Both the position numbers and the translations under genes were made by a program. A model generated the notes under the pieces. It saw only the letters and a list, made by a program, of their open reading frames with translations. It was not told where the DNA came from and made no database searches. 64,000 nt of DNA from Dendrophyllia cribrosa (taxonomy: Eukaryota; Cnidaria; Anthozoa; Scleractinia; Dendrophylliidae): NCBI GenBank assembly GCA_024195265.1, contig JAJLRJ010000010.1:36291126-36355125 (forward strand), in the 5' to 3' direction. Shown here piece after piece: positions 33,701-43,388 of this stretch (within the stretch, counting starts at the first letter, position 1; each line of letters starts with the position of its first letter).

Positions 33701-36536
33701 AATTCAACACAAATCATTGTATGACAAGTGCTTGCGATAGCTTGCGTCTCCGTTTGAACAAAACGTTACAGCAAACCTCCGCTACACACGTTGGCGACGG
33801 GTCAGCTATACACGGACTAATATTCCTATGACCGCGGTTTGGTATTTATACCCATAGCCTGTGAATAGGCTCCGCAAGTAATAATTAAAAAAAAATGGAG
33901 GAAATTTAAAAAATTAGGCTTCGTAGTGGGCCAAAAAATATATCAGCGAGTGCCATTCTCGAGTTGACTACGGTACTCTATTTAACTTCCTTCCTTAGTT
34001 TGAAAGTCTCAGTTGAAACATTTAATTCCTGGCCGTATATATGCCTAGCTTGTTAAATAGGTTTCTCGAAATGGATCACTCGCGTATTGTACTAGTACCC
34101 CAAAGTTGTGGTTCCTTAGGGCTGCTAATACCCAAAGTAACGGGGCCTCTTACTTTTGGAATTGTAATGGCTTGTTTTTGTTGACTTGTTGTTTATCATA
34201 AAGGAAGGAGGATGTAGTGTTCCAATTGGAGTGACATCCAGTCTGGAGGGTAATCAGGTATTATGGTTTGATTGTTTGTTTGTTTGTTTGTTTGTTTGTT
34301 GTATAGAGCAGTTTTCAATAAGTGTCGTAAAACCAAAACCAAAGTAATCACTCTGACGACAGACGCAGAAAATCCAATGAACCAATCAGAACTCGTAGCA
34401 AATACATGTCGCCGGCGCCAAGCGCGGGAAAACGTGTGCGAGCAAGTCACGATTGGTTTTGGTTTTACTTGTGATTGGTTGATAAAGTGGCGCGAGATTT
34501 TTCAGCCAATCGCAAAGCGTAGCAATGCAAAACCAAAAAGCTATAGCACTCAGATTGTCTTTTTAGTTACAACCTCCTTACATCCAGATTAAAACGTAAC
34601 AAAATGTTTGGTAACCCAACGATGGATTAATATCCTGTTCAGGGAGGAGAAGTGATGCAGCGTAGAGGCTATGAACTACATGGATTAAACGGGGCAGTAC
34701 GCAGCTCTTACAAGGTCTTCATTGATTTGCTGAGAACACAATAGAACAAACAACACAACAATGGACCCTAGCCCTGAAAACAATAGAGCTGCGTTACCCA
34801 GGTCCAATGAAATTAGAGGTTGTAAAGAGCTGCGTGCTATCTGGATTAAACATAAGTGGATTTAAGAGACACAGTCCCGGCCGATATACAATCAACTCTC
34901 TCTAAGACGGACACCGTCGGGACCGGCCCCAACTGTCCGTATTAGAAAGGTGTCCGGCTTATAGAGAGTCGAGATAACGTGACACCAGTAATTCTGAGAT
35001 AATAAAGCTGAACCTATGCACAATGAATACACGTCTGTTGTAAATCTGTTTAAAGTCGTTTACTAAGCAAAACCTACAAACTGGAACAAAAATAACATTA
35101 GAAAAGTGGACTCGTTTGTTCGTATTCAGCACTTACATTTCTGTTTTGAAGTATTTTTCACTTAAATTTAAACACTTCTCAAGTGTCCGTTGACGGTTTC
35201 AAAGTGTCCGTTGTCCGTCTTAGAGAGGTGTCCGTCTTATAGAAAGTTTAGTTATAGTAAAATGACTGAAAAACGGCAGGGACCAACACCAGATGTCCGT
35301 CTTTTAGAGGTGTCCGTTAAAAGAGAGTTGACTGTATCGTGTTTTCATGATAGAGCAGTTTTCAATTGAGTGTCGAAAGTAATTACACAATTACTTTGGT
35401 TTTGCATTGCTACGCTTTGTGATTGGCTAAAACATCTCGTGCCACTTTCTCGACCAATCAGAAGTAAAACCAAAACCAATCGTGACTTGCTCGCACGCGT
35501 TTTCCCGCGCTTGGCGCCGCCGACATATAATTGCTTCGAGCTCTGATTGGTTCATTGAATTGTTTACGACTGCTGTGATTGGTCAGAGTAATTACTTTGG
35601 TTTTGGTTTTACGACACTCAATTGAAAACTGCTCTAAGAGCAGTAAAACCAAAACCAAAGTAATTACTCTGACCAATCACGGCAGTCATAAACAATCCAA
35701 TGAACCAATCAGAGCTCGAAGCAATTACATGTCGGCGGCGCCAAGCGCGGGAAAACGCGTGCGAGCAAGTCACGATTGGTTTTGGTCTTACTTCTGATTG
35801 GTCGAGAAAGTGGCGCGAGATTTTTTAGCCAATCACAAAGCGTAGCAACTGTGTAATTACTTTCAATACTCAATTGAAAACTGCGCTATGGCCAGGAGCT
35901 TGCTTTACTATCTTGAAATAGGAAGAAAAAAATCGCCAACAGCGATGAACGCAAAGAAATATGAACTAAAGAGACAAAATTACTGCTAAAAAGGTCAAAA
36001 TTCCACAAGGATGGCAATTTTGATTTCTTGACCGTCTGTCATGAAATCAAATTTGATAAACTGTAATCCACTTCCATCCTTGCAATCCTGCACTTAATCT
36101 CCAAACTACTTCTTCCGTTTTGCTCTGTAGAATCTTTTTTATCCAATGTAGTTGTATATTTGGTGGCATTTGGCGATATAACACGGAAAGTAAGTAAGCA
36201 AACTTTTGTTATTTCTTCGGGACATTGTTTCTTTAATCACGGATTTGTTTTCTTATACTTCAGTTAAGCATTACTGGTGCTGTGTTCAGCCTTGACGGAA
36301 AAGAGTGCTTGTTAGAGACAGTGTCCGGGTGTCTCCCAGACCCTGCTGTTCAGACGGGTGACTGCCCTCATGCCGTACTCACCCACTCCAGTATCTATGT
36401 CCCTGAGGAAGTACGTGACTCCCTTGTGGCAGCCGAGAAGCTGGGAGAGCAGCTCGCGCGAGCTCTGATCGCGCGAGGAGCCGTGCGAGTGTTACGCACA
36501 GCTAGAGAAGGAAAAGATCTTGACCACCAGGCCTGA
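24747..36536 (+). CDS. HMBS: Hydroxymethylbilane synthase (porphobilinogen deaminase)
   Basis: This cytosolic enzyme joins four porphobilinogens into hydroxymethylbilane, the third step of heme synthesis. Twelve exons are read: 24747-24791, 26175-26247, 26931-26980, 27444-27499, 28943-29020, 29907-29984, 30243-30318, 31178-31291, 31904-31942, 33301-33420, 34204-34257 and 36264-36536. They total 1,056 bases, so 351 residues plus TGA; human HMBS is 361. Visible motifs are [38 protein letters not shown] (catalytic Asp about residue 85), [37 protein letters not shown] and [22 protein letters not shown] holds the cysteine (about residue 247) that carries the dipyrromethane cofactor. The start matches the short, erythroid-like N-terminus. 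The final exon encodes the whole C-terminal domain. All active-site motifs are intact and phases agree at every junction. Introns are full of repeats, listed separately. Confidence 0.96.
24980..25130. mobile_element. 151-bp MITE, CAGGGCCGTAGCCAG ends
   Basis: Perfect inverted ends CAGGGCCGTAGCCAG in HMBS intron 1, with an internal GCCTCAGTC pair. A related piece lies at 21564-21720. CAGGG ends are common in hAT-type MITEs; I could not establish an 8-bp duplication. Confidence 0.7.
25861..25990. repeat. Minisatellite of ~29-bp units in HMBS intron 1
   Basis: Four to five copies of a unit near GTGGCCACAGATAGTC/CTTTACCCATAA. Confidence 0.85.
27737..28301. repeat. 282-bp tandem duplication in HMBS intron 4
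   Basis: 27737-28018 and 28019-28300 are almost identical (landmark AGACAATATGCAGATACC at 27751 and 28033). The unit contains a dispersed repeat (CTGGGCTAGGGTTCATTGTTG) also seen at 13660, 32570 and 34750. Confidence 0.9.
28565..28850. repeat. C-rich element with GGATCC-type ends in HMBS intron 4
   Basis: The segment from CAGGGGATCCGGGAGGG to AGATCCACCACTG looks like a pair of decayed inverted ends related to the element at 29360-29700. Its middle is C-rich and partly homopolymeric (28780-28825). Confidence 0.4.
29360..29700. mobile_element. 341-bp MITE, CAGGGGCGGATCCAG ends
   Basis: Inverted ends CAGGGGCGGATCCAG and CAGGGGCAGATCCAG in HMBS intron 5. No coding potential. Confidence 0.75.
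31490..31800. repeat. Three units of a ~105-bp satellite in HMBS intron 8
   Basis: The units contain AGAACCACCTTGT, AACAGTACCAC, CAGTAGCTTTCATTTGAATGG and ATTCATCCACAGACTCAAAA. The same family forms the large array at 36800-37510. Confidence 0.85.
31989..32751. mobile_element. Terminal-repeat element carrying a 28-bp minisatellite
   Basis: Ends AAGGCGCCTTCACA and inverted AAGGTGCCTTCACA. Between about 32058 and 32305 nine copies of a 28-bp unit (CCGTGACATCAACAGTTGG core) occur, and a dispersed repeat at 32560-32640 sits on the other side. It lies in HMBS intron 9. Confidence 0.75.
33000..33260. mobile_element. MITE with GTTTTCAATTGAG end, copy in HMBS intron 9
   Basis: It contains the family words ATTGCTACGCTTTGTGATTGG, AACCAATCAGAAGTAAAACC, TTTTCCCGCGCTTGGCG and TTCATTGGATTG. 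Related copies are at 34300-34560, 35352-35636, 35637-35887 and a piece at 41230-41310. Confidence 0.7.
34305..34560. mobile_element. Same MITE family, inverted copy in HMBS intron 11
   Basis: It starts GAGCAGTTTTCAATAAGTGTCG and carries ACCAATCAGAACTCGTAGC, GGCGCCAAGCGCGGG and AATCGCAAAGCGTAGC. Opposite in sense to the copy at 33000. Confidence 0.7.
34887..35336. mobile_element. MITE of TGTCCG(T)-type repeats
   Basis: Inverted ends TACAATCAACTCTC and TACAGTCAACTCTC with CGGACACC next to them. The interior repeats TGTCCGTCTTATAGAG. It lies in HMBS intron 11. A piece of similar sequence lies at 38390-38450. Confidence 0.7.
35352..35887. mobile_element. Head-to-head pair of MITEs
   Basis: Two copies of the GTTTTCAATTGAG-type MITE meet at about 35636 with almost no gap and opposite orientation. 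Each has its own ends AGAGCAGTTTTCAATTGAG; copies are about 285 and 250 bp. Frames read through them are nearly the same on both strands and are artefacts. Confidence 0.75.
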
Positions 36537-36799
36537 CAAAACAATATAATTCCGGTCGGTCGACGCTATTTTCATCCGACTCTGGACATTTTTTAGGGTT
36601 AACACTAACACTTCGCAGCCGTTGTTTGTGTCGTCACGCAATGCTCCTTGCAACGCTCCTCTGACGACACATATCGGCTGCGTAGGAGACTACTTTAACG
36701 CCCAAAATCAAATTCAAGAAAATCATCAAATTTTATTTCGTAAAATAATAAAAATTAAAAATAATGAAAATAATGAAATCAAATAGCGTCATGGGTACT
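36537..36799. other. HMBS 3' flank
   Basis: AT-rich sequence, probably 3' UTR, with several AATAA-type words around 36745. A short inverted pair (CGCAGCCG…CGGCTGCG) flanks 36615-36685. Confidence 0.4.
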
Positions 36800-37510
36800 G
36801 CTCAGTAGCTTTAATTTGAATGGTCTGCACACTTTAGGATTTTATCCACAGACTCAAAAGTTAGAAGAACTACCTTGTACATTATAATAAACAGTTCCAC
36901 AGGGAAGTACTGCTCTATAGCTGTCATTTGAATGGTTACACTTTAGGATTTTATCCACAGACTCAAAAGTTAGAACCACCTTGTACAGCATAATAAACAG
37001 TACCGCAGGAAAGTATTGCTCAGTAGCTTTCATTTGAATGGTTACACTTAAGGATTTCATCCACAAACTTAAAAGTTAGAACCACCTTGTACAGCATAAT
37101 AAACAGAACCACAGGAAAGTACTGCTCAGTAGCTTTCATTTGAATGGTTACAGTTTAGGATTTCATCCACAGACTCAAAAGTTAGAACCAGTACCGCAGG
37201 AAAGTACTGCTCAGTAGCTTTCATTTGAATGTTTACACTTAAGGATTTCATCCACAAACTCAAACGTTAGAACCACCTTGTACAGCATAAAAAACAGTAC
37301 CACAAGAAAGTATTGCTCAATAGCTTTCATTTGAATGGTCACACTTAAGGATTTCATCCACAAACTCATGCCGATCAAATGTTAGAACCACCTTGTGCAG
37401 CATAATTAACAGTACCACAGGAAAGTACTGCTCAGTAGCTTTCATTTGAATGGTCGCACATTAGGATTTCATCCATAGACTCAAAAGTTAGAACTGCCTT
37501 GTGCAGTACA
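36800..37510. repeat. Array of about seven ~105-bp satellite units
   Basis: Each unit has AGTACTGCTCAGTAGCTTTC, ATTTGAATGGT, TAGGATTTCATCCACAGACTC and AAAAGTTAGAACCACC. Unit starts recur at about 36856, 36966, 37071, 37175, 37262, 37376 and 37482. Confidence 0.92.
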
Positions 37511-38502
37511 GTGGGGATACACAGGGATTGGGAAGGCAAAAGAGACAAGTGGGCCTATGGCCCCTGACTTTGAAAAGTTATGGGCCATTTGGTAAAAGTA
37601 TGGGCCGGATGAAAAGGAATACGGAAATGATAAAGTGCAATTCGTGATACTATGTAGAGTATTTTACTTATTTTTGCAGTTTTTCACTTTTCCTCGTGTC
37701 TCGTAATGCTGCTTGTTTTGAATGTTTTGCAACCAGAGGTCATGGTATTTTTTTGGCCATGTTTGAGGCAAATCTTACAAAACATGGCATCTCTTTCATA
37801 CACTAGCCACGGCCACAAAGTTAACCACTTCGACTGGAATTTCCTGTCTTCGTGAAGCTTACTTGCAGGCCTGGAACTCGTTTCGCAAGATGGACCTTGT
37901 CCTTCAAACTCGACAGTCGTATCTTTGTTGTTTTTATGTTCGCGTCAGTCTCGGCCGACTCGGCGTTCCATTCCGTGTTAAAAAAAGTTGAAAGTTTTCT
38001 TTGGCCTTGAGTACTATCTAACTTCGGTAGTTTCTTGGGAGGCATTATTTCGATTTGAAATGCAAAAGAAATGAATTTATTTAAACTCAAAGCACATGTC
38101 AAGCCGCGGCAGAACCTCGTTTGCGAGCTGAGTGCGAGTAGAGGTCTGGGGAAGAAATTAAACGAACACGAAAGATCGCCGATCGAAGAAGCAAATACAC
38201 AAGTCAATATTTCATTATTTTATTTGTTGTAACACAAAATGAATACGGATATTGAACTGCTTATCACCTATTACGCGACTAGGGCGCATGTTGGGCTCGG
38301 TAAGCAGTTTTATAATGCGACATTTTTAAATTTTTTGCGCCATATGCGCATGGCGCACGGCCTTCCCGATCCCTGGATACAGACACTGTCGAGACCAGAA
38401 AAGTGTCCGCATCAACGGGGTGTCCGGGTGTTACGTGCTTGATTTCTCTCGGGACCCAGAAAACGGCTCAAACGAGTTACTGGTATAAGCCTACGTCTGC
38501 AA
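37511..38502. other. Spacer before the tandem duplication
   Basis: No convincing gene. On the minus strand 37821-38207 reads a 128-codon frame with MPPKKLPKL…QRKLSTFF near its middle; this resembles the start of hAT- or MYM-related proteins in other cnidarians, but nothing of a transposase follows. A TGTCCG-type MITE piece lies at 38390-38450. Confidence 0.35.
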
Positions 38503-38540
38503 AGCGAGGTTCACTGTATTTCGAAGCGAAGTGGAAATCA

Positions 38541-38551
38541 ATTTATTATTA

Positions 38552-38585
<34 letters not shown>
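38541..38585. repeat. ATT microsatellite, unit A
   Basis: About fifteen ATT units; the unit B partner (47945-47968) is shorter. Confidence 0.9.
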
Positions 38586-38586
<1 letters not shown>

Positions 38587-39171
38587 TAAACATACTTATT
38601 TAAAATTATTTAAAAATCTAACAAGTTTTCTTTATTGTTAGGTAGCTAGGAATTAGTTTGAACTTTTAACTCATGGTATCAAACTTGTCGTTCTGTAATT
38701 TAATCCTAACTTTGAGTCTGTAGATGAAATCCTAAACAATGTAAAATGGGCGCAGTAAGTTCGTAAAATAGTGTAAAATGTATTTGATGAAACGAAATTT
38801 TTACTGATTCATATTTTTGTAAAGTAAATGTTTGACCAATAACGTTTGAGGCTGTTTTTAATCCAACCGGCTTTAGTAATTCCCGGCGTATCTATTCCCT
38901 TGCTCTAGCTCTTGGGATGCGGGAAGATTGGATCCAAGTGAAGCGAGGCGCGCGAGATGTCATGGGAAAGAAGAGGAGCTAAAGAAATCGACGCTTGTAT
39001 ATGACGTCATTGCATTTCTGATTAACAACAGAACATTGTGTTGGATGATACCCAACAAACTGTACTAGGGAGATATTGGACAGTGGACGGGAAAGATAAG
39101 TTGAGGCGGCTTACCCAAGCGGTTCGAACCTTTCACTAAGAATCAGGGGTCCCTTTCCGTTCACTCGATTT

Positions 39172-39363
39172 ATGGCGGAAATTCCTGACATCGTAGATTC
39201 GCCTTCGAGTCGCTACGCATGCCAAGACAAAATACCTCTTATTAGCCCAATTTCGGCCCCAGAGTCCGCGCGTTTCAGGTCAGCGGAGATCAAGAGCTTA
39301 TTGAAAACCGAGACTTCACTTCCTTTTCAAGTGTTTTTACCAGCTGCTTCCGATCCGCCCTGA
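39172..39363 (+). CDS. Small ORF of unknown function, unit A
   Basis: This 63-codon frame (MAEIPDIVDSPSSRYA…) has a copy in unit B at 53322-53546 that is 74 codons long (MAQIPDVVDSPSSRYA…). Substitutions are mostly at single sites without indels. In unit A a TGA stands where unit B has GGT, so the A frame is shortened. No domain is recognised. It may be part of an unannotated exon, or chance. Confidence 0.25.
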   Translation: MAEIPDIVDSPSSRYACQDKIPLISPISAPESARFRSAEIKSLLKTETSLPFQVFLPAASDPP

Positions 39364-39789
39364 TTTTGAAGGCGTTGTGCCGGATTCTCCATCACCTTGA
39401 AAAAGTCCAGGTGGGATAAGCAACCTCAACAACACACAAAATTCAGTAATGCAGCCTTTCTCAAAGGTTGAATTCAACTTTACTTCCACCTCTCGGCACT
39501 AGCTGTACTTTACAGTTTCGTGTTTAACTTACTCGCTGAATGCTTGATCATTTTCTCACGTAGCTTTTATCTGGGCTGAGAATTAGCTGTCAATCTATGT
39601 TAAAATCATACCAAACAGTAATAAAGGCTAACGTAAGCCTGAACGTGATAGTTGCAAATACTGCAAGTTGCAAGGATACCGTAACATAGAAACCTTCCCG
39701 ACGAATCGAGTTCTCTTTAAATTTAACTATAAATTCCGAAATGTTCAGTCAAAAAAAAAAAACAAGAACGACAACTCTACGAGTAGTGA

Positions 39790-40298
39790 AGTCGTGCTTT
39801 AAGAAGCCTTAAGGGTCCCATAAGTGCCCCTAAGGTACGAGAATTAATTCAATATACATTGTTATGATTTGTTTTACATGTACAGTCACTTTTCCGGTCA
39901 CACTGGGTGATCCGTCACGAATGTAACTACACTGTACGTCATTTGAAACCTTAATCAGTCTTTCGCAATCACTCGTGCATGAAAAGTCAACTTCAACTTT
40001 TATGTTACTTCCATTTATCTGTTGCTCGAAAAGAAAGAAAACGAAATCGTTATCGAATGGAACTCTCGCCAAACCCGGCAATAATGTAAGTTCCTTTTAC
40101 TTGATATGTTTCGTTTCGTCATTTTCCTTTTTCTTATGTTGTAAATAAATCCAATCATCCATGAGCTTGAAGTTGCTATATCGACTGATATGACGTCACT
40201 ATCTCTTCGCCTCAGGCTATAAACCACTTGAAAAACTGAACTTTTTCACTTTTTGCAGCCCATTTTATAAGTCGTGCGCTTTAGAGCCAAGCACGACT
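39790..40298. mobile_element. Insertion specific to unit A with AGTCGTGCTT ends
   Basis: Inverted words AGTCGTGCTT at 39790 and 40298. The whole stretch from about 39760 to 40290 is missing from unit B (57250). It is probably a MITE. A minus reading frame of 83 codons inside (39830-40081) has no recognised domain. Confidence 0.45.
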
Positions 40299-40422
40299 AA
40301 TAAGTGAGAAATATAGGAATTTCAAGGTGGAGTTCAGACGACATGGTTTGGCATTTGCAGGGAAGATAAAAGTAAAAATATTATTTGAAAGTCGCTACAT
40401 GATGTAATAAAAGGCTCTTAAA

Positions 40423-40788
40423 GGCCCCGTCACACTATTGCGTATGAGAGAAACGTATGAGTTGCGTATGAAAATTCATAAAATAATTTTCATACGCACA
40501 AAATTCCCTTGAAAATACAGCGTATGACCAGCGTACTTGACTTATGAGTAACGTGCCTCTAGCGTAACTCTCGCGTGTTCAGCGTATGCCTAGCGTATGC
40601 TTAGCGCATAAACCATACGTCCGAATACGCACAAAATTTTTAAGCATCCTTAAAAAAAAATTTTCTGTCTCGCCGTATGCGACCGTGCTTGAAACGTATA
40701 CAACCTATGCCTAACGTACCCCTAGCGTATGTCAGCGTATGAGTGATATTTTTCATACGCTGACGATACGCAATAGTGTGACAGGGCC
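40423..40788. mobile_element. MITE made of GCGTATG words, unit A only
   Basis: Inverted ends GGCCCCGTCACACTATTGCG and GGCCCTGTCACACTATTGCG. The interior carries more than a dozen words like GCGTATG or CATACGC in both senses. Absent from the unit B counterpart near 57360. Confidence 0.75.
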
Positions 40789-40799
40789 ATAAGAGCCAC

Positions 40800-41150
40800 T
40801 CGTGAATACGGTCAGCATTAGATCCCATCCGCCTTAACCACCTCGGACACTTATTGACAATTATATAACGTAATGTCGACACTTAGAATTTTAATTTCAA
40901 TAAATTTTTAAGTGCAAAAAAGAAAATCTAAAATCCCCACTCAGGATTGAACCTGTGACCTCAGCTAGGCTTAGACTTACATAACCTACCGTACCAGAGT
41001 ACAAACTAGCTTCTCTGGTTGTTTAGGCCTAAATTTAACTATATAAACTGCTAACCTCAACTGAAAGCTAACCAGTTACTCCGTTATATAACACTCAATA
41101 AGGTGTCCGAGGTGGTTAAGGCGGATGGGATCTAATGCTAACCCGTGAAT
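40800..41150. mobile_element. Inverted-repeat element with tRNA-like ends, unit A only
   Basis: The word TGTCCGAGGTGGTTAAGGCG, similar to a tRNA-Ser/Leu D arm, occurs reversed at 40834-40853 and forward at 41103-41122, so the element opens outward. Inside, on the minus strand, GGTTCAATCCTGAG (40945) resembles a tRNA B box. Not present in unit B. Confidence 0.5.
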
Positions 41151-41340
41151 ACGAAACAACGTTCGGACCCCCCCCCCCCCCCCCCCCCCACCCCCCACCC
41201 CCCACCCCCCTCTCCTACGCACCGAACCCCAATCACAAAGCGTAGTAATGCAAAACCAAAGCAATTGTGTAATTACTTTCGACGTACACTCAATTGAAAA
41301 CTGCTCTAAGAAGAACATTCCCCGGAACAGTGACATTCCT

Positions 41341-42654
41341 TTAACCAATAAATAAAGCCTTTCCCGAAAATACAGTTCCAAATATTAGCACAATAGCGCC
41401 AAATGAAATTAGCAGCATATCGATAAAAACTTCATGTGCTCTAAGCTGATTAAACTTCAACTTCAGGTGTAAAGCACATGGAAAAATATAGTTAAAAAAT
41501 GCGCCAATTATACTTCCAGTAAACGAAATAATTAGAGCAAATCTTGGGATCATGATTGCTATCACAACCGTAGACAGAACCATTATGACGCGAATCAGTA
41601 TTGAACCCAGTATCGGGATTTTAGAAAACGTGTTTGTGATCACTTCTGTTTCCTCCAGCAAGTCAAACACTGGGCGAAGAGGCAGGGCGTATGAAAGTAT
41701 ACAACTGAAAAGAAAAATAAAACTTATACTCATACGAAAGGGACCTGTCGGAAAATTGTTAATGATAACTTCATCCGTGCTTGATCCAAAGGAAAGAAAT
41801 GAAACAAAGGAAAAACTAGTTTTTATCAATACGAGCACGAGATACGCTAAAGCAAGAGCCATGGGGAATTTATGTTTTTCACGCATGCTGTCTTCAACTA
41901 AAGGTAAGATTGCAACCGCGCCATAGCTTAAAATTATAATCGGGAGAGCGATAGCAACGCCTTCAGTGTCCCCAAACAGGATACTGCCAACATTCCACTC
42001 ATGCACGTGATGGGCACCGTACCAGAGAACAGAGATCAAAACTGAGATTAACGCAACAACGCTAACAGCACTTAACCAGGCGATTTCTGATAAGGACTTC
42101 AGAAACGTTGTTGGAAGAACCACGACTCCTGCAATGCATGTCCACTCAGTGAATGTGAGGGGTACGGATGGGAGGGCATGAACCATCAGAGATCCGCAGA
42201 GAATCAGATACGAAACTGAAACCACAAACAAAGTGACCTGAATTAAAGCCGTTACAAGATAACCACCGTATTTGGGCCACAGAACTTCTCCTAAGTCTTT
42301 GAACGTTGACCTTACTCTCACTCGCCTTTGCTTCTCATCATTTTCATAAAGACACTCGATAAGAACTTTCCCTGTATACCATGAGCAAATCGGTATTATT
42401 ACAAAAGCCAGGATGGCAGCAATCCCTCCACGTTTGACTGCATATGGCAGAGCCAGAAAGCCAATACCTTCAATAAAGTTAATGATGTTGACCACTGTTT
42501 TACAAAATGACGCGCTGTCAGTGGAGGGCTGGGGGTTTCTTTCGTGTACTGGTGTTGTGACGTCACTGTCAGTAGAATGTTCATCGTCGCTGGACTGTAG
42601 CTCTGCGATGGATGTGCGATCGAACTCTTGGTAAGAAAGGTCACTTGTATCCAT
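41341..42654 (-). CDS. Vesicular inhibitory amino acid transporter-like protein, copy A
   Basis: The protein belongs to the amino acid/auxin permease family (SLC32/SLC36/SLC38) and looks closest to the vesicular GABA/glycine transporter (SLC32A1, unc-47). Such proteins load amino acids into vesicles in exchange for protons. One uninterrupted frame of 437 codons starts at ATG 42654. An acidic Ser/Thr-rich cytosolic N-terminus of about 50 residues is followed by roughly ten hydrophobic segments. Family-like stretches include IEGIGFLALPYAV, YTGKVLIECLYE, VRVRSTFKDLG, LPTTFLKSLSEIAWLS, EVIINNFP, FALIISFTGSIIGAFFNYIFP and HEVFIDM. A candidate acceptor (CAG) at 42749-42751 suggests a spliced 5' UTR. 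The gene has a paralogue at 58495-59808 in the tandem duplicate; about 44 residues differ by eye, with no indels or stops. Substrate is not established; anthozoans have many such paralogues. Confidence 0.87.
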   Translation of the reverse strand: MDTSDLSYQEFDRTSIAELQSSDDEHSTDSDVTTPVHERNPQPSTDSASFCKTVVNIINFIEGIGFLALPYAVKRGGIAAILAFVIIPICSWYTGKVLIECLYENDEKQRRVRVRSTFKDLGEVLWPKYGGYLVTALIQVTLFVVSVSYLILCGSLMVHALPSVPLTFTEWTCIAGVVVLPTTFLKSLSEIAWLSAVSVVALISVLISVLWYGAHHVHEWNVGSILFGDTEGVAIALPIIILSYGAVAILPLVEDSMREKHKFPMALALAYLVLVLIKTSFSFVSFLSFGSSTDEVIINNFPTGPFRMSISFIFLFSCILSYALPLRPVFDLLEETEVITNTFSKIPILGSILIRVIMVLSTVVIAIMIPRFALIISFTGSIIGAFFNYIFPCALHLKLKFNQLRAHEVFIDMLLISFGAIVLIFGTVFSGKALFIG

Positions 42655-42699
42655 ATTCAACTTGTAGTATGAGTGGCTAAAACCGTTGAAAAAAAACTG

Positions 42700-43235
42700 A
42701 CAACGGAGCTGCAGGTATACTGGATTTTCTTCGGATTTTGGTAAAGGTCTGTGGAGAAACGAAAAAAGACAGAGAGTATTAACACAAAAAGGTGTATTAT
42801 AAATATAAATTTACAGAATTATCACTGTGACGAACTGAAAATATATGGTTTCGATGAAGAGTTAGCAAAAACAATATTTGAGTAGCTGCTATGCGTTTCA
42901 TTTACTACAGGTCACTCAAGACATTCGATTTGCAACAGATATGCACGAAACGGCCAGAAAATCGAACAATTCGGCTAACGATCACCTTTCAGTGAACGCT
43001 ATCCTAAAAATCATCGTAAAAATCACAAAACATTTCATTACACAACATCCATCTAGAAACCTATGATGACATTTTTGGATTGCTTGAAACGTTAACGAGA
43101 CAATTCAATCCTTAGAAAACGATTTCAAGCAGCCGAAAAAAATTATTTTGTTAAATTTCCCCCTAAAGAAGAATGTCAGAATCTCTCTAACCTAGGCTTG
43201 ACAAGGCTTTTGGTGCAAGGGTAGCGCCGTTATCA
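42700..43235. other. Upstream flank of transporter copy A
   Basis: Shared with unit B (59850-60290): AACACAAAAAGGTGTATTATAAAT and CCATCTAGAAACCTATGATGACA. It forms the near part of a likely 5' UTR intron. No gene is seen. Confidence 0.4.
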
Positions 43236-43388
43236 CACCCCCTCCCCCCTATCCCCTTCCCCCCTATCCCTCTCCCCACTATCCCCTCACTCCTATCCCC
43301 TCCCCCTATCCCCTCCCCCTCCCCCCTATCCCCTCCCACCTATCCCCTCCGCCTCCCCCTATCCCCTCCCCACTATCCCCTCCCCCGT
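43236..43388. repeat. CT-rich run (CCCTATCCCCTCCC)
   Basis: Pyrimidine repeat with TATCCCCTCCC units. Partners are at 46235-46293 and 61010-61092. Confidence 0.85.

Noticed and set aside
35458..35797. Frames with [12 protein letters not shown] peptides (also 34196-34592)
   Set aside because: They come from copies of a MITE family in HMBS introns.
37821..38207. 128-codon minus frame with MPPKK and QRKLSTFF
   Set aside because: Possible start of a hAT- or MYM-type protein, but no catalytic or dimerisation region follows, so not called.
41552..41926. Plus-strand frames opposite the transporter genes (also 42413-42634, 58736-58963, 59567-59788)
   Set aside because: Antisense shadows of the conserved minus-strand transporter frames.
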